Assembly (NCBI GenBank): GCA_963836015.1
Contig: CAWIIF010000009.1
Span: 62,001 to 126,000, forward strand
DNA length: 64,000 nt
Source of the DNA: CAWCDJ01 sp963836015
GTDB lineage: Bacteria > Acidobacteriota > Terriglobia > Bryobacterales > Bryobacteraceae
Direction: 5' to 3'
The notes beneath the pieces were generated by a model that was not told where the DNA came from, searched no databases, and worked only from the letters and a program-made list of their open reading frames with translations. The translations under genes and the position numbers were made by a program. Of the stretch, positions 35,138-44,068 are shown in pieces; the first letter of the stretch is position 1, and every line of letters begins with the position of its first letter.

Positions 35138-36949
35138 ATGAGATGGCAACTGATTGCGGCGGCGCTCGCGGCTCCGGCGTTTCTTGGCGCGCAGGCGCCG
35201 GCCTGTTCCTGCGGGTCCCAACCGCAGGGTCCGCCGAAGACCCGCGAGTTGACGCCCTATGCCGCTACTCCGGAAGATCTGCGGCCATTCTCCAAATTCA
35301 GCAAACCCTACTACGAGAACTATACGAAGACGCCGGAGTATAACGGGGCGGCTGCGGATACGCCGACCATTCCGGCGCCGGATATCGACGAGGTGGCGAT
35401 CGGATTCTTGGGGCCTGTCCGGGAGCACAAGGACATGGCGTTGGGGCTGGCCATGCTGCATGGCGCGCAGCTCGCGATCGACGAAGCCAATGCCCGCGGG
35501 GGATATTGCGGGAAGCCGTTCCGGCTGAAGATCCACAACGACGCCGCAACCTGGGGGGCCTCGAGCAATGAAATGGTCAAGATGGTGTACGACGAGAAGG
35601 TGTGGGCCATGCTCGGGTCGATCAGCGGCGATTCCACCCACATCGCCTTGCGCGTGTCGCTGCGGGCGGAACTTCCGGTCGTGAACAGCGCGGCGACTGA
35701 TCCCACTATTCCGGAAACCGTGATTCCCTGGATCCTGACCGCGATTCAGGACGACCGCGTGCAGTCTTACACGCTGGCGCGTCGCATCTACACCGATCTT
35801 GGACTCAAGCGGGTCGCTCTGCTCCGCGTGAACGAGCGGTACGGCCGGTTTGGGGTGATTAAGTTTCGGGATGCGTCGCGGCGGCTCGGGCATCCCGTGG
35901 TGATCGAACAGAAGTTTGATCCGGCGGCGCGCACTTTCACGCGCCAGCTTCAGGTGATCGACGATTCGGGAGTGGATGCGATCGTGCTGTGGTGCGATGC
36001 TCCGGCTGCCGGGACGATCCTGAACGAGATGCGGCAAATGGGGATGAAGCAGCCGGTTTTCGGCTCCGCCCGGGTAGTGGGGGAGGGCTTGTTCCAGAAC
36101 GCCGGCGCGGCCATCGAGGGATTGGAAGCGGTTTACCCGTTCGATCCCAATCGTGACGACCCCCTGTGGGTGGGCTTTCAAAAGCGGTTCGACGCAGCCT
36201 ACCACGCCAGGACCGACCTTTTCTCCGCGGAGGCCTTCGACGCCATGAACATCCTGCTGGGAGCGATCTGCCGCGCCGGGCTGAATCGCGGCGGCATCCG
36301 CAATGCCCTGTACGATCTGGAAAGTTACAAAGGAGTCACCGGCGAACTGGTGTTCGATCCCAATGCCAAGAACATCGCTCCGATGTACCTGGGGAAGGTG
36401 CACGACGGCCGTTGGACGTTCCGGCGCTACAGCATGGAGAAGCCGTACGCTACGGTGGGCGCCGCGGGGGTGGGATACAACGGACCGGACTCATCCTGGA
36501 GAGCCGGAGCGCACCGCAAAATCGGCCTGTTCGGCCCTGGTGCGGCGGCGCTGGCCCCGAGCTTGAGCGGCAGCGGCTACGAGGTGATCGGCATCTCTTC
36601 GGAAGCAGCGTGGGGCAAGGCGTCGACCGAGCTGGTGAAGCTGATCTACGATCCCGACGTGATCGGCGTGGTGGCGACGGACCGGGCCTCCGCGCATCTT
36701 GCCGAGCAGATCGCCGTCAAAGCGCTGATGCCGGTTCTGGCGATCTCGGCCGACCGCACCTTGACTTCGGCCAACCTGCCGTGGATCTTCCGACTGGATT
36801 CCGGCACCGCCCCCGCGGATGCGGTGCGCTGCCTCCGCGAGGCGGACTCCCGGGCAGGCGGAAGCCGCGACGCAATCCGCGCGCAACTGGCTTCGGGAAC
36901 GACGCTGGCCGGCCGGTTTTCGTTCACCTCCACAGGCGAGCCGCGCTGA
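35138..36949 (+). CDS. Branched-chain-amino-acid-type substrate-binding protein with extra half-domain
   Basis: The protein is 603 residues from ATG 35138. A signal peptide (LIAAALAAPAFLGAQ) is followed by a complete LivK-type periplasmic binding fold at about residues 85-450: IGFLGPVREHKDMALGLAML, AMLGSISGDSTHIALRVSLR, then VALLRVNERYGRFGVIKF and FSAEAFDAMNILLGAICRAG. From about 458 the N-terminal lobe motif appears again in shortened form (HRKIGLFGPGAAALAPSLSG, later IAVKALMPVLAISADR), ending near 570. No permease or ATPase genes adjoin it, so it may be a ligand sensor, not a transporter part. Cysteines 24 and 26 after the signal may allow lipid attachment, though the lipobox is weak. Confidence 0.8.
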   Translation: MRWQLIAAALAAPAFLGAQAPACSCGSQPQGPPKTRELTPYAATPEDLRPFSKFSKPYYENYTKTPEYNGAAADTPTIPAPDIDEVAIGFLGPVREHKDMALGLAMLHGAQLAIDEANARGGYCGKPFRLKIHNDAATWGASSNEMVKMVYDEKVWAMLGSISGDSTHIALRVSLRAELPVVNSAATDPTIPETVIPWILTAIQDDRVQSYTLARRIYTDLGLKRVALLRVNERYGRFGVIKFRDASRRLGHPVVIEQKFDPAARTFTRQLQVIDDSGVDAIVLWCDAPAAGTILNEMRQMGMKQPVFGSARVVGEGLFQNAGAAIEGLEAVYPFDPNRDDPLWVGFQKRFDAAYHARTDLFSAEAFDAMNILLGAICRAGLNRGGIRNALYDLESYKGVTGELVFDPNAKNIAPMYLGKVHDGRWTFRRYSMEKPYATVGAAGVGYNGPDSSWRAGAHRKIGLFGPGAAALAPSLSGSGYEVIGISSEAAWGKASTELVKLIYDPDVIGVVATDRASAHLAEQIAVKALMPVLAISADRTLTSANLPWIFRLDSGTAPADAVRCLREADSRAGGSRDAIRAQLASGTTLAGRFSFTSTGEPR

Positions 36950-36985
36950 GAGGCGTTTTGGCGGCCTGAGTTCTATGATCATTGA

Positions 36986-39742
36986 GTGAGGCAAGTGATC
37001 GCGGTTTTGATGCTGGCTCCGGCGGTGATGGCGGCGGCGGGGCTTGCGAACGGGAAGATCGCGGCCGAGTTCGGCGACCGCGGGCTCGTTTCCCTTCACG
37101 ATACCGAGAGCGGCGCGACGTTTCACTTCTCCAAAGACGAGTTCGCGGTCCGGCTGGACGGGAAGGACTACGACGCGGCGTCGCTCGGGAAGGCGGTGCG
37201 TAAGGAGGACGAGCGGCGAGTCGGGTTCTCGTACACGGCGGGTCCCTACCGGATCGACGTGATTTACGAACTGCGGCCGGAGTGGCGGTTCCTGAGCAAG
37301 GAGATCTGGATCGCCTCCTCGACCGGGGACAAATTCCGGGTGAACGAGATCACGGTGTTCCGCGATGCATTCTCCGAGACCGTGCGGGACGCTTACGCGA
37401 TTACGCGGAAGATGGGGGATTACGGCGGATGCCTGCGCTTCGATCAGCGGCGCGGGCTGCTGGCGACCGTGCAGAATCCCTTCCTGAAATTCGAGCGCGA
37501 GGGCAACCGCTTTACGCTGCGATACCAACCGGAGATGGATTGGGAGGCGGCCGCGGGGACGTTCGGCGCGGATGTAGGTCTGCTGGCGCCCTACGAGCTT
37601 ACGGGCCGGAGCGAGCCGCGGACGATGCTGCCGGAATGGAAGATGGGGCCGGCCGTGCGGGCGCCCGGAATGGACCAGGCTGAGGTGGAGACGTTCACCG
37701 AGCTGGTCCGCGCATTCCTCCTGCATAAGCCCGAGCACCCGTCGAACCTCATGGTGGGATGGTGCGTGAACGACTACCAGATCGACATCGCCAAGCCGGA
37801 GGGGCGCGCGGAGTACAAGCGCATTCTGGACATGGCGGCCGAACTGGGGGCGGAGGAGGTGCTCTTCGCGCCTTCGAATTCGGATGTTTCCCGGCGCAGG
37901 CTCAGCCGCGACGACTGGCACTGGGAGAACGTGCTGTGGCTGGGGATGGGGCAGAAGATCCGCGAGGACGAATGGGATCCGGCGACGGGGCCGATTCCGG
38001 CATCCGTACAGGAAATGCTGGATTACGCGCGGTCGAGGCGTCTGGGCCTGCTGGCGTACGTGTACCCGGTGCTGGGGTTCCTGCAAAGCCGCGACTGGCT
38101 GCTGGGCGCGGGCGGGACGCGGGCGAACCTGGGCGTATACAAATTCCAGGACTGGCTGATTCAGACGCTCGAAGCGTTTCAGAAACACACCGGAATTCGG
38201 GGGTATTCGTTCGATCACACGTTCCTCAACCTGGAAGGAAGGAGCCCGTACGCGCAATGGTGGGGGTGGCGCAGGGTGATGGAGAAGCTGCGGCACGATC
38301 GCCCGGACATCGTGATCGACGGGAGGCAGGCATACCAGTATTACGGGCCGTGGTCGTGGCTGGCGGGGACCTATCCGCACCCGACTTCGACCGACGAGCA
38401 GCCGGAGAGTTTTGTTTCGTTTCCGGATTTGAAGCTGGACCGGGTCTCAGCGGACCGGGAGCGGTACACGGCGTATTGGTACCGCAATTACGAGTTTGCG
38501 CCGAGCGAGATCGTACCGGGGTTCATCACGCACCAGACGGGGCGGAACGACGATACGGGCAGGATGCCGATGGCGGTGACGCCCTACGACGACGTGCCGC
38601 TGCCGTTCCGCCGGCGCGACTGGGACTACCTGGGGTGGCGTTACTCGCTGATTTCCTCGATCGCGGTGGCCGGGTGGAATAACGTGATCAACATGATTCC
38701 GGCGCGCGACCCTGAGGAGTTCCGCCACTTCAGCGAGGAGGACAGGAAATGGTTCCGGCACTGGATCGACTGGGCGGATATCAATAAGGAGTACTTGCGG
38801 CACACGCGGACGATTCTGGGTCAGCCGGCGCTGGGGAAGGCGGACGGGACCGCGGCGGTGGTGGAGGATTCGGGGTACGTGTTCCTCTTCAACCCCAACG
38901 GGCGGCGAGTGGACGCGACGTTCGCGCTGGACGACACGATCGGGCTTACGCGGAAGGAGCGCTACGTGCTGCGCGAGGTGTATCCGCTGGAGGACCGGCT
39001 GGTGGGGAAGCCGGGGGCGGGGGTGTGGTCCTGGGGCGATGCGGTGACGCGAACGCTGGACGGGGGCTCGGCGGCGGTGCTCGAGATCCGGCCGGACGAG
39101 GATGAAGGCGGGCCGCGCTTGTTCAACGCTCCGGGGCAGGTGACCATGGACGGCCGGGTAGCGCGGCTGACGGGCGTCCGCGGAGAAGCCGGGACCAGCG
39201 AGACACTGCTGATCGACGGGGCGAAGGTGGACGCGGTGGAGATCGGCGGGGCGAAGATTCCGTCGCGGACGGTGAAGAACGGCCTGGTAGAGGTGCCGGT
39301 GACCTTCGCAGGCGCGCCCTTCCGGCATTATCAGCAGGTAGCGGCGGACGGGAAGTTCCGCGTTCCGCAGCGGGTGTTCGATCAACTGGCGGCCCGGCGC
39401 AAAGCGTGGCCGATTCCGTGGACGGCGGAGGATGCGCGGAGCACGTGGCTGGAACCGGCCCGGCTGCTGCTGTACGTGCAGTTCGCGGAGCCGGACGACC
39501 GGTGGAACGTCACGCTGAACGTGGACGGTAAGCCGGTGGAGCTGCGCAAGGCGTACGCCTCGGTGCGGGCGAACCGGCGGAACTTCACGGGGTTCTATGC
39601 GGACGTCTCGAGCCTGGCGCCCGATGTGGAGCACTGGCTGGAGGTCGGGCTGCCGCAGGGGCTGAAAGCCGGCCAGTATCAGGGAGTATTCTTCGAGAAC
39701 GTGGAAACGGAGTGGACGGGAGTGAAGACGGACTCACGGTGA
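36986..39742 (+). CDS. Large putative secreted glycosidase-like protein
   Basis: The 918-residue protein starts at GTG 36986, 36 bases after the binding-protein gene. A signal peptide (VIAVLMLAPAVMAAAG) is followed by beta-rich sequence to about residue 230 that resembles the N-domain of GH36/GH31-like enzymes (FGDRGLVSLHDTESGATFHF). A central TIM-barrel-like region spans about 250-620 with NLMVGWCVNDYQID, GYSFDHTFLNLEGRSPYAQW and IVIDGRQAYQYYGPW, where the aspartates are candidate catalytic residues. The C-terminal 300 residues are beta domains. I do not recognise the exact family. A role in sugar release is inference. It may be the last gene of the cluster or a separate unit. Confidence 0.6.
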   Translation: MRQVIAVLMLAPAVMAAAGLANGKIAAEFGDRGLVSLHDTESGATFHFSKDEFAVRLDGKDYDAASLGKAVRKEDERRVGFSYTAGPYRIDVIYELRPEWRFLSKEIWIASSTGDKFRVNEITVFRDAFSETVRDAYAITRKMGDYGGCLRFDQRRGLLATVQNPFLKFEREGNRFTLRYQPEMDWEAAAGTFGADVGLLAPYELTGRSEPRTMLPEWKMGPAVRAPGMDQAEVETFTELVRAFLLHKPEHPSNLMVGWCVNDYQIDIAKPEGRAEYKRILDMAAELGAEEVLFAPSNSDVSRRRLSRDDWHWENVLWLGMGQKIREDEWDPATGPIPASVQEMLDYARSRRLGLLAYVYPVLGFLQSRDWLLGAGGTRANLGVYKFQDWLIQTLEAFQKHTGIRGYSFDHTFLNLEGRSPYAQWWGWRRVMEKLRHDRPDIVIDGRQAYQYYGPWSWLAGTYPHPTSTDEQPESFVSFPDLKLDRVSADRERYTAYWYRNYEFAPSEIVPGFITHQTGRNDDTGRMPMAVTPYDDVPLPFRRRDWDYLGWRYSLISSIAVAGWNNVINMIPARDPEEFRHFSEEDRKWFRHWIDWADINKEYLRHTRTILGQPALGKADGTAAVVEDSGYVFLFNPNGRRVDATFALDDTIGLTRKERYVLREVYPLEDRLVGKPGAGVWSWGDAVTRTLDGGSAAVLEIRPDEDEGGPRLFNAPGQVTMDGRVARLTGVRGEAGTSETLLIDGAKVDAVEIGGAKIPSRTVKNGLVEVPVTFAGAPFRHYQQVAADGKFRVPQRVFDQLAARRKAWPIPWTAEDARSTWLEPARLLLYVQFAEPDDRWNVTLNVDGKPVELRKAYASVRANRRNFTGFYADVSSLAPDVEHWLEVGLPQGLKAGQYQGVFFENVETEWTGVKTDSR

Positions 39743-39763
39743 ATACATGCGCTACGAATGTAT
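39743..39763. promoter_or_regulatory. Inverted repeat ATACAT/ATGTAT with a further direct copy
   Basis: ATACAT (39743-39748) and ATGTAT (39758-39763) form an inverted repeat with nine bases between. GAATGTAT recurs near 39779-39786. The sites lie just beyond the stop of the glycosidase-like gene and about 100 bases before the DUF5671-like gene, and could regulate the latter. AT-rich repeats stand out in this GC-rich context, but the arms are short. Confidence 0.25.
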
Positions 39764-39863
39764 AGCGGGGGTACAGAGAATGTATGGGGACGAATGGTGA
39801 CGGTCCCGCAAGTGGCTTATTTGCAGTCCGCAGCGGTGGCGTTGGATGTGCATCCTGGAGGCC

Positions 39864-40889
39864 ATGGCTCATACGGAACTGCAACCGTTCGTCGACGCCG
39901 CCAAGGACCACGGCGCTGGCGACGAGTTTCTTTTGTCCCTGCTGACGCGGCGCGGGTGGGCGGCCCGCGACGTCGATAACGCGCTTGCCGACTGGTGGGA
40001 GCGCGCTACGGGGGTGGCGCTGCCTGCGCGGCGCACCTCAGGCGAGAATGCGCGCGACGCATTCCTCTACCTGCTCGCCTTTTCCACGCTGGCAACCTGG
40101 GCGTCCGCGCTCGGGTCGCTGTGGTTCCAACTGATCGAGCGGTGGCTGCCGGACGCGGTGGTGAACCCCTATACCTACAACTTCCGCTCCATGGTGACGT
40201 GGCAGATGGCCTCCATCCTGGTGGCGCTGCCGGTGTATCTGTTCGTGATGCGGATGATTCTGCGGGATACGCGGGCCAATCCGGAAAGGGTCGAATCCGG
40301 GGTGCGCAAGTGGCTCACCTATATCGCGCTGCTGCTGGCAGCGATCGGGGTGGTGTCCGCACTGGTGTGCTTCACGAACTACTTCCTGAAGGGCGAGATT
40401 ACGCTGCGATTCGCGCTGAAGTGCGCGACGGTACTGGCGATTTGCGGGTCGATCTTCTGGTATTACCTCGGTTTTCTGCGTGGGCGGGTGCGCAGCGGGG
40501 TATTCGCGGCGGCGGCGGTGGCGCTCGCGGCGACGGCATGCGGTTTCGGCTTTGCAGCGACAGGAACGCCGGGCGTGCAGCGGCACATGGAAGCCGACAA
40601 CCGGCGGGTGCAGGATCTGCGGACGATCGCGAGTGTGTTGAGCGGGATGACGCCTCTGCCGCGGTCGCTCGAGGAGGCGGGGGCGGCGCGCCCGGGACTG
40701 CGGGTGACCGATCCCGAGAGCGGTAAGCCCTACGAGTACACGATGAAAGCCCCGAATGAGTTCGAACTGTGCGCGACGTTCGCGGCGGCGGACGATTTCA
40801 GCGGCCAGTCCTACGCAACCGGGTTCTGGCGGCACCCTAAGGGCCGCGCCTGCTTCGCGATCGGGGCCGGACGTCCGGTGCCCTGGTAG
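39864..40889 (+). CDS. DUF5671-like polytopic membrane protein
   Basis: The protein is 341 residues from ATG 39864 (MAHTELQPFVDAAKDHGA); ATG 39846 in the same frame is an alternative start. A helical cytosolic N-terminus (ELQPFVDAAKDHGAGDEFLL, then TRRGWAARDVDNAL) precedes four to five membrane segments: FSTLATWASALGSLWF, WQMASILVALPVYLFVM, YIALLLAAIGVVSALVC, TVLAICGSIFWYYLGF and FAAAAVALAATACGFGF. A C-terminal domain of about 100 residues reads RVQDLRTIASVLSGM and so on. The architecture matches DUF5671-containing proteins of unknown role. It is 56 bases upstream of the PadR gene. Confidence 0.65.
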   Translation: MAHTELQPFVDAAKDHGAGDEFLLSLLTRRGWAARDVDNALADWWERATGVALPARRTSGENARDAFLYLLAFSTLATWASALGSLWFQLIERWLPDAVVNPYTYNFRSMVTWQMASILVALPVYLFVMRMILRDTRANPERVESGVRKWLTYIALLLAAIGVVSALVCFTNYFLKGEITLRFALKCATVLAICGSIFWYYLGFLRGRVRSGVFAAAAVALAATACGFGFAATGTPGVQRHMEADNRRVQDLRTIASVLSGMTPLPRSLEEAGAARPGLRVTDPESGKPYEYTMKAPNEFELCATFAAADDFSGQSYATGFWRHPKGRACFAIGAGRPVPW

Positions 40890-40894
40890 ACACC

Positions 40895-40930
40895 TTGCGC
40901 TTCTACACGTGCTGGCGTAATCTGTAGAAG
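40895..40930 (+). promoter_or_regulatory. Promoter with inverted-repeat operator for the PadR/ADOP pair
   Basis: CTTCTACA (40900-40907) and TGTAGAAG (40923-40930) are exact eight-base inverted copies with 15 bases between. They overlap the ends of a weak promoter, TTGCGC (40895-40900), 17 bases, TAATCT (40918-40923). A regulator bound here would block RNA polymerase. It lies 15 bases before the PadR start, and TACA/TGTA half-sites suit PadR-type repressors, so autorepression is likely. Confidence 0.5.
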
Positions 40931-40945
40931 TTCGAGGTATCAGGA

Positions 40946-41290
40946 ATGGCAGAGAAATCGGATCTTCCGCAGGGGACGCTGGACCTGCTGATTCTGAAGG
41001 TAGCGGCGCTCGGGCCGGTCCACGGGTATGCGATCGCCCAGCGGCTGCAGCAGGTGTCGCGAGATGTGGTGCAGGTGCCGCAGGGGTCGCTCTACCCGGC
41101 GCTGCACCGGCTGGAAAATCGCGGGCTGTTGACGGCGGACTGGCGGGAAACGGAGACCGGGCGGGAAGCCAAGTTCTACCACCTGACCAAGAAGGGGCAG
41201 GCGCAGCTGCAGGCGGAGACGGCGAGCTGGGAGCGGCTGGCGGAGGCGGTCGGGCTGATCCTGCGGATGTCCGGGGAGGGCGCACAATGA
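40946..41290 (+). CDS. PadR-family transcriptional regulator
   Basis: The 114-residue protein is a short, PadR subfamily 1-like winged helix: LPQGTLDLLILKVAALGPVH, then GYAIAQRLQQ, QGSLYPALHRLENRGLLTADW as the recognition helix and start of the wing, and TGREAKFYHLTKKGQAQL as the wing strand and dimer helix. It overlaps the following permease gene by four bases (ATGA). This PadR-ADOP arrangement recurs many times in Solibacter-type genomes; the repressor presumably controls its own permease in response to an unknown small molecule. Confidence 0.93.
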   Translation: MAEKSDLPQGTLDLLILKVAALGPVHGYAIAQRLQQVSRDVVQVPQGSLYPALHRLENRGLLTADWRETETGREAKFYHLTKKGQAQLQAETASWERLAEAVGLILRMSGEGAQ

Positions 41291-43932
41291 CCTGGTGGCA
41301 GCGACTATGGCGGCGAAGGCAGATGGAAGAGCAGCTCGAGAAGGAGTTGCGTTTCCACGTGGAACAGCACGCGGCCGACCTCGCGGCGCGCGGCCACGAT
41401 CCGGCGGAGGCGCGGCGGCTGGCCCGGCTGGCGCTGGGCGGCCCGGAGCAGGTGAAGGAGGGCTGCCGGGATGCGAGGGGCACGCGCTGGGTGGAGGACC
41501 TGGGACAGGATCTACGCTACGCGGTTCGCGTGCTCGGGCAGAAGCCGGGATTTACGGCGGTGGCGCTGTGTACGCTGGCCCTGGGGATCGGTGCGGCCAC
41601 GGTGATGTTCACGGTGGTTAACGGGGTGCTCTTGAAGCCGCTCCCGTATGCCCAGCCCGACCGGCTGATCCGGCTGCAGGAACAGACGGACTGGAGCACG
41701 GCCTTTGGCAACCTTTGGTCGTTCACTTACCCCAACTTTGTGGACTGCCGGCGGGAGAGCCATTCCGTGGAGATGGCGGCCTGGCGTCTGGGCGGCGGCA
41801 TGATCACCAAGCCCGGGGACGCGGAGTATGCGGATGGGCGCGAGATCTCCTCCGAGCTGTTCCCTGTGCTGGGCGTTTCAATGGCGCGCGGACGCGCCTT
41901 CCTGCCGGAAGAAGACCGGCAGGGGGCGGCTCCGGTGGCCATTATCGGGTACGCCGTATGGCAGCGCCGGTTTGCGGGGAGCCCGGCGGCGATCGGCATG
42001 CCGCTGGAATTCGATGGGAAGTCCTACACGGTGGTGGGGATCGTGCGGGCGGATTTCCGGCTGCTTGGCGACGACGTGGATGTGTTCACGCCCCTCGGGC
42101 AGGACACCGCGCCGGCCATGCAGAATCGCGAAGCGCATACCGGCATACAGGTCATTGCGCGCCTGCGGCCCGGCGTGACGATCGAGCAGGCACGGACGGA
42201 GCTGGGGCTGATCGGGCGGCGGCTGGCCGGGCAATACCCGAAGTCGAATCACGGCCGCACGTTCATCGCCGATCCCCTGGGCCCGCCGGTGGAGGATGTC
42301 CGCGGGACGCTGTGGCTGCTATTGGGCGCGGTCAGCCTGGTGCTGCTGATCGCGTGCGTGAACATCGCCAGCCTGCTGCTGGCGCGAGCGGTTTCGCGCG
42401 AGCGGGAGCTGGCGATGCGGGCGGCGTTGGGCGCGGGCCGCTGGCGGCTCGCGCGGCAATGCCTGACGGAGAGCGCGGTGCTGGCGCTCTCAGGAGGAGC
42501 GCTGGGCGTGATGCTGGCGGCGGTGGGGCTCCATCCGTTTATCCAGTTCTGGCCCGGCAGTTTGCCGCGCGCCGAGGAGGCGCGGCTGGACTGGCATGTG
42601 CTGCTCTTTGCGGTGGGAGTGTCCCTCGCGAGCGGTCTTCTTTTTGGACTGGCGCCGGCGCTGCGGGTGCCGGTGCGGGCGCTGGAACAGGCGCTGCGTG
42701 CCGGAGGACGAAGCGCGGTGGGAGGTTCGCGCCGGCTGCACAGCGGCTTTGTGGTCGCGGAGATTGCGCTGGCGGTGGTGCTGTTGATTTCCGCCGGGAT
42801 GTTGGGACGCACGATGCTTCATCTCTCGTCCCTCGATCCCGGGGTCAACATCCGGAACGTGCTGACCGCACGGACGGCGCTCTCGCCCGATACACTGGCC
42901 CAACCGGCGCGGACGCGCGCCGTCTGGCAGGAGATCCTGGACCGCACGCGGCGCATACCGGGAGTGCAGGCCGTGACGATGGTGGATACCGTGCCGATGC
43001 GGGCAGGCAACAACCAGATCGGATACCGGACCACTCCGGCAGAGCAGCCCCAAGACCGGCAACCGCTGGCGCTGGCCACCAGCGTGACGCCGGATTATCT
43101 GAAGGTCATGGGGATTGCACTGCGGGAGGGCCGCTTCTTCAACGACGGGGACCGCATGGGCGCCGAGCCGGTAGCGGTCATCGACGAAGTCATGGCGCGG
43201 GAAGCGTTCGGCGGGCAGGAGCCGGTCGGGCGGCACCTGTGGATCGGGCTGGACTCGGATCCCCAGCGGATTGTGGGGGTGGTGGCGCATGTGCGGTACT
43301 GGGGGCCGGCGGGCGACGATCGATCGCAGGTGCGGGCGCAGGTCTACTATCCTTTCGCGCAGCTGCCGGACCGGTTCGTGCGCCGGTGGTCGGAACTGAT
43401 GTCGATTGCGGTCCGCACGGGCGTCGATCCGCTGAGCGTGGTGGAGCCGCTGCGGCGGGAGGTGCGTGGGGCGGGCGGCGACCAGGTGGTTTACGAGATC
43501 CGCACGATGGAGCAACTGGCGCGTGATACTCTGGCGCGGCAGCGCTTCCTGATGCTGCTGTTCGGCATCTTCGCAGGCCTCGCGCTGGTGCTGGCGTGCA
43601 CCGGCATTTACGGCGTCCTGGCCTACCTGACGAACCGGCGCGTCCCCGAATTCGGATTGCGGGTGGCGCTGGGGGCGAGCGGAGCGGACGTGATCCGGCT
43701 GGTGCTGGGGCAGAGCCTGGGGCTGATCTGCGCGGGTGTGGGAGCAGGCGCGCTGGCGGCCCTGGGAGCGGCGCGTTTGCTGGAACGGCTGGTGGAGGGA
43801 ATGCAGCCGGCCAGGCTCACGACGTTCGCGCTCATGGTTCCAATACTGGTCGCGGCCGCGCTGACGGCGAGCTATCTGCCGGCACGGCGCGCGAGCCGGG
43901 TGGACCCGATGAAGGCGCTGCGGCAGGAGTAG
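41287..43932 (+). CDS. ABC transporter permease, ADOP family (MacB/FtsX duplicated type)
   Basis: The 881-residue protein has an N-terminal prefix domain (residues 1-75, WWQRLWRRRQMEEQLEKELR, then EARRLARLALGG). A first membrane helix near 85-110 (ALCTLALGIGAATVMFTVVN) and a MacB-like periplasmic core follow. Three FtsX helices near 340-470 come next (LGAVSLVLLIACVNIASLLL, then EAMRAALGAGRWR-like motif), then a second core and FtsX set ending in RASRVDPMKALRQE. Duplicated FtsX with no ATPase gene defines the acidobacterial duplicated orphan permeases. By analogy with MacB it may couple to an ATPase elsewhere to move a lipid or peptide. It is coupled to the PadR gene. Confidence 0.92.
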   Translation: MTWWQRLWRRRQMEEQLEKELRFHVEQHAADLAARGHDPAEARRLARLALGGPEQVKEGCRDARGTRWVEDLGQDLRYAVRVLGQKPGFTAVALCTLALGIGAATVMFTVVNGVLLKPLPYAQPDRLIRLQEQTDWSTAFGNLWSFTYPNFVDCRRESHSVEMAAWRLGGGMITKPGDAEYADGREISSELFPVLGVSMARGRAFLPEEDRQGAAPVAIIGYAVWQRRFAGSPAAIGMPLEFDGKSYTVVGIVRADFRLLGDDVDVFTPLGQDTAPAMQNREAHTGIQVIARLRPGVTIEQARTELGLIGRRLAGQYPKSNHGRTFIADPLGPPVEDVRGTLWLLLGAVSLVLLIACVNIASLLLARAVSRERELAMRAALGAGRWRLARQCLTESAVLALSGGALGVMLAAVGLHPFIQFWPGSLPRAEEARLDWHVLLFAVGVSLASGLLFGLAPALRVPVRALEQALRAGGRSAVGGSRRLHSGFVVAEIALAVVLLISAGMLGRTMLHLSSLDPGVNIRNVLTARTALSPDTLAQPARTRAVWQEILDRTRRIPGVQAVTMVDTVPMRAGNNQIGYRTTPAEQPQDRQPLALATSVTPDYLKVMGIALREGRFFNDGDRMGAEPVAVIDEVMAREAFGGQEPVGRHLWIGLDSDPQRIVGVVAHVRYWGPAGDDRSQVRAQVYYPFAQLPDRFVRRWSELMSIAVRTGVDPLSVVEPLRREVRGAGGDQVVYEIRTMEQLARDTLARQRFLMLLFGIFAGLALVLACTGIYGVLAYLTNRRVPEFGLRVALGASGADVIRLVLGQSLGLICAGVGAGALAALGAARLLERLVEGMQPARLTTFALMVPILVAAALTASYLPARRASRVDPMKALRQE

Positions 43933-44068
43933 GTTTGGCGCGAGCCGCCCCGCGACTGGGGCATTTCACCCAGTTTCGCCCCGAAGGCCCTGTCACGTTA
44001 TAGAAAACAAAGGGCAATTCTTTGGCTACCGGGATGCAGCTATCTTATCTCCAGTTCGAGGCAAGCCT

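Noticed and set aside
36491..38380. Minus-strand open frame of about 630 codons
   Set aside because: Antisense to the binding-protein end and the glycosidase-like gene; arginine and proline rich.
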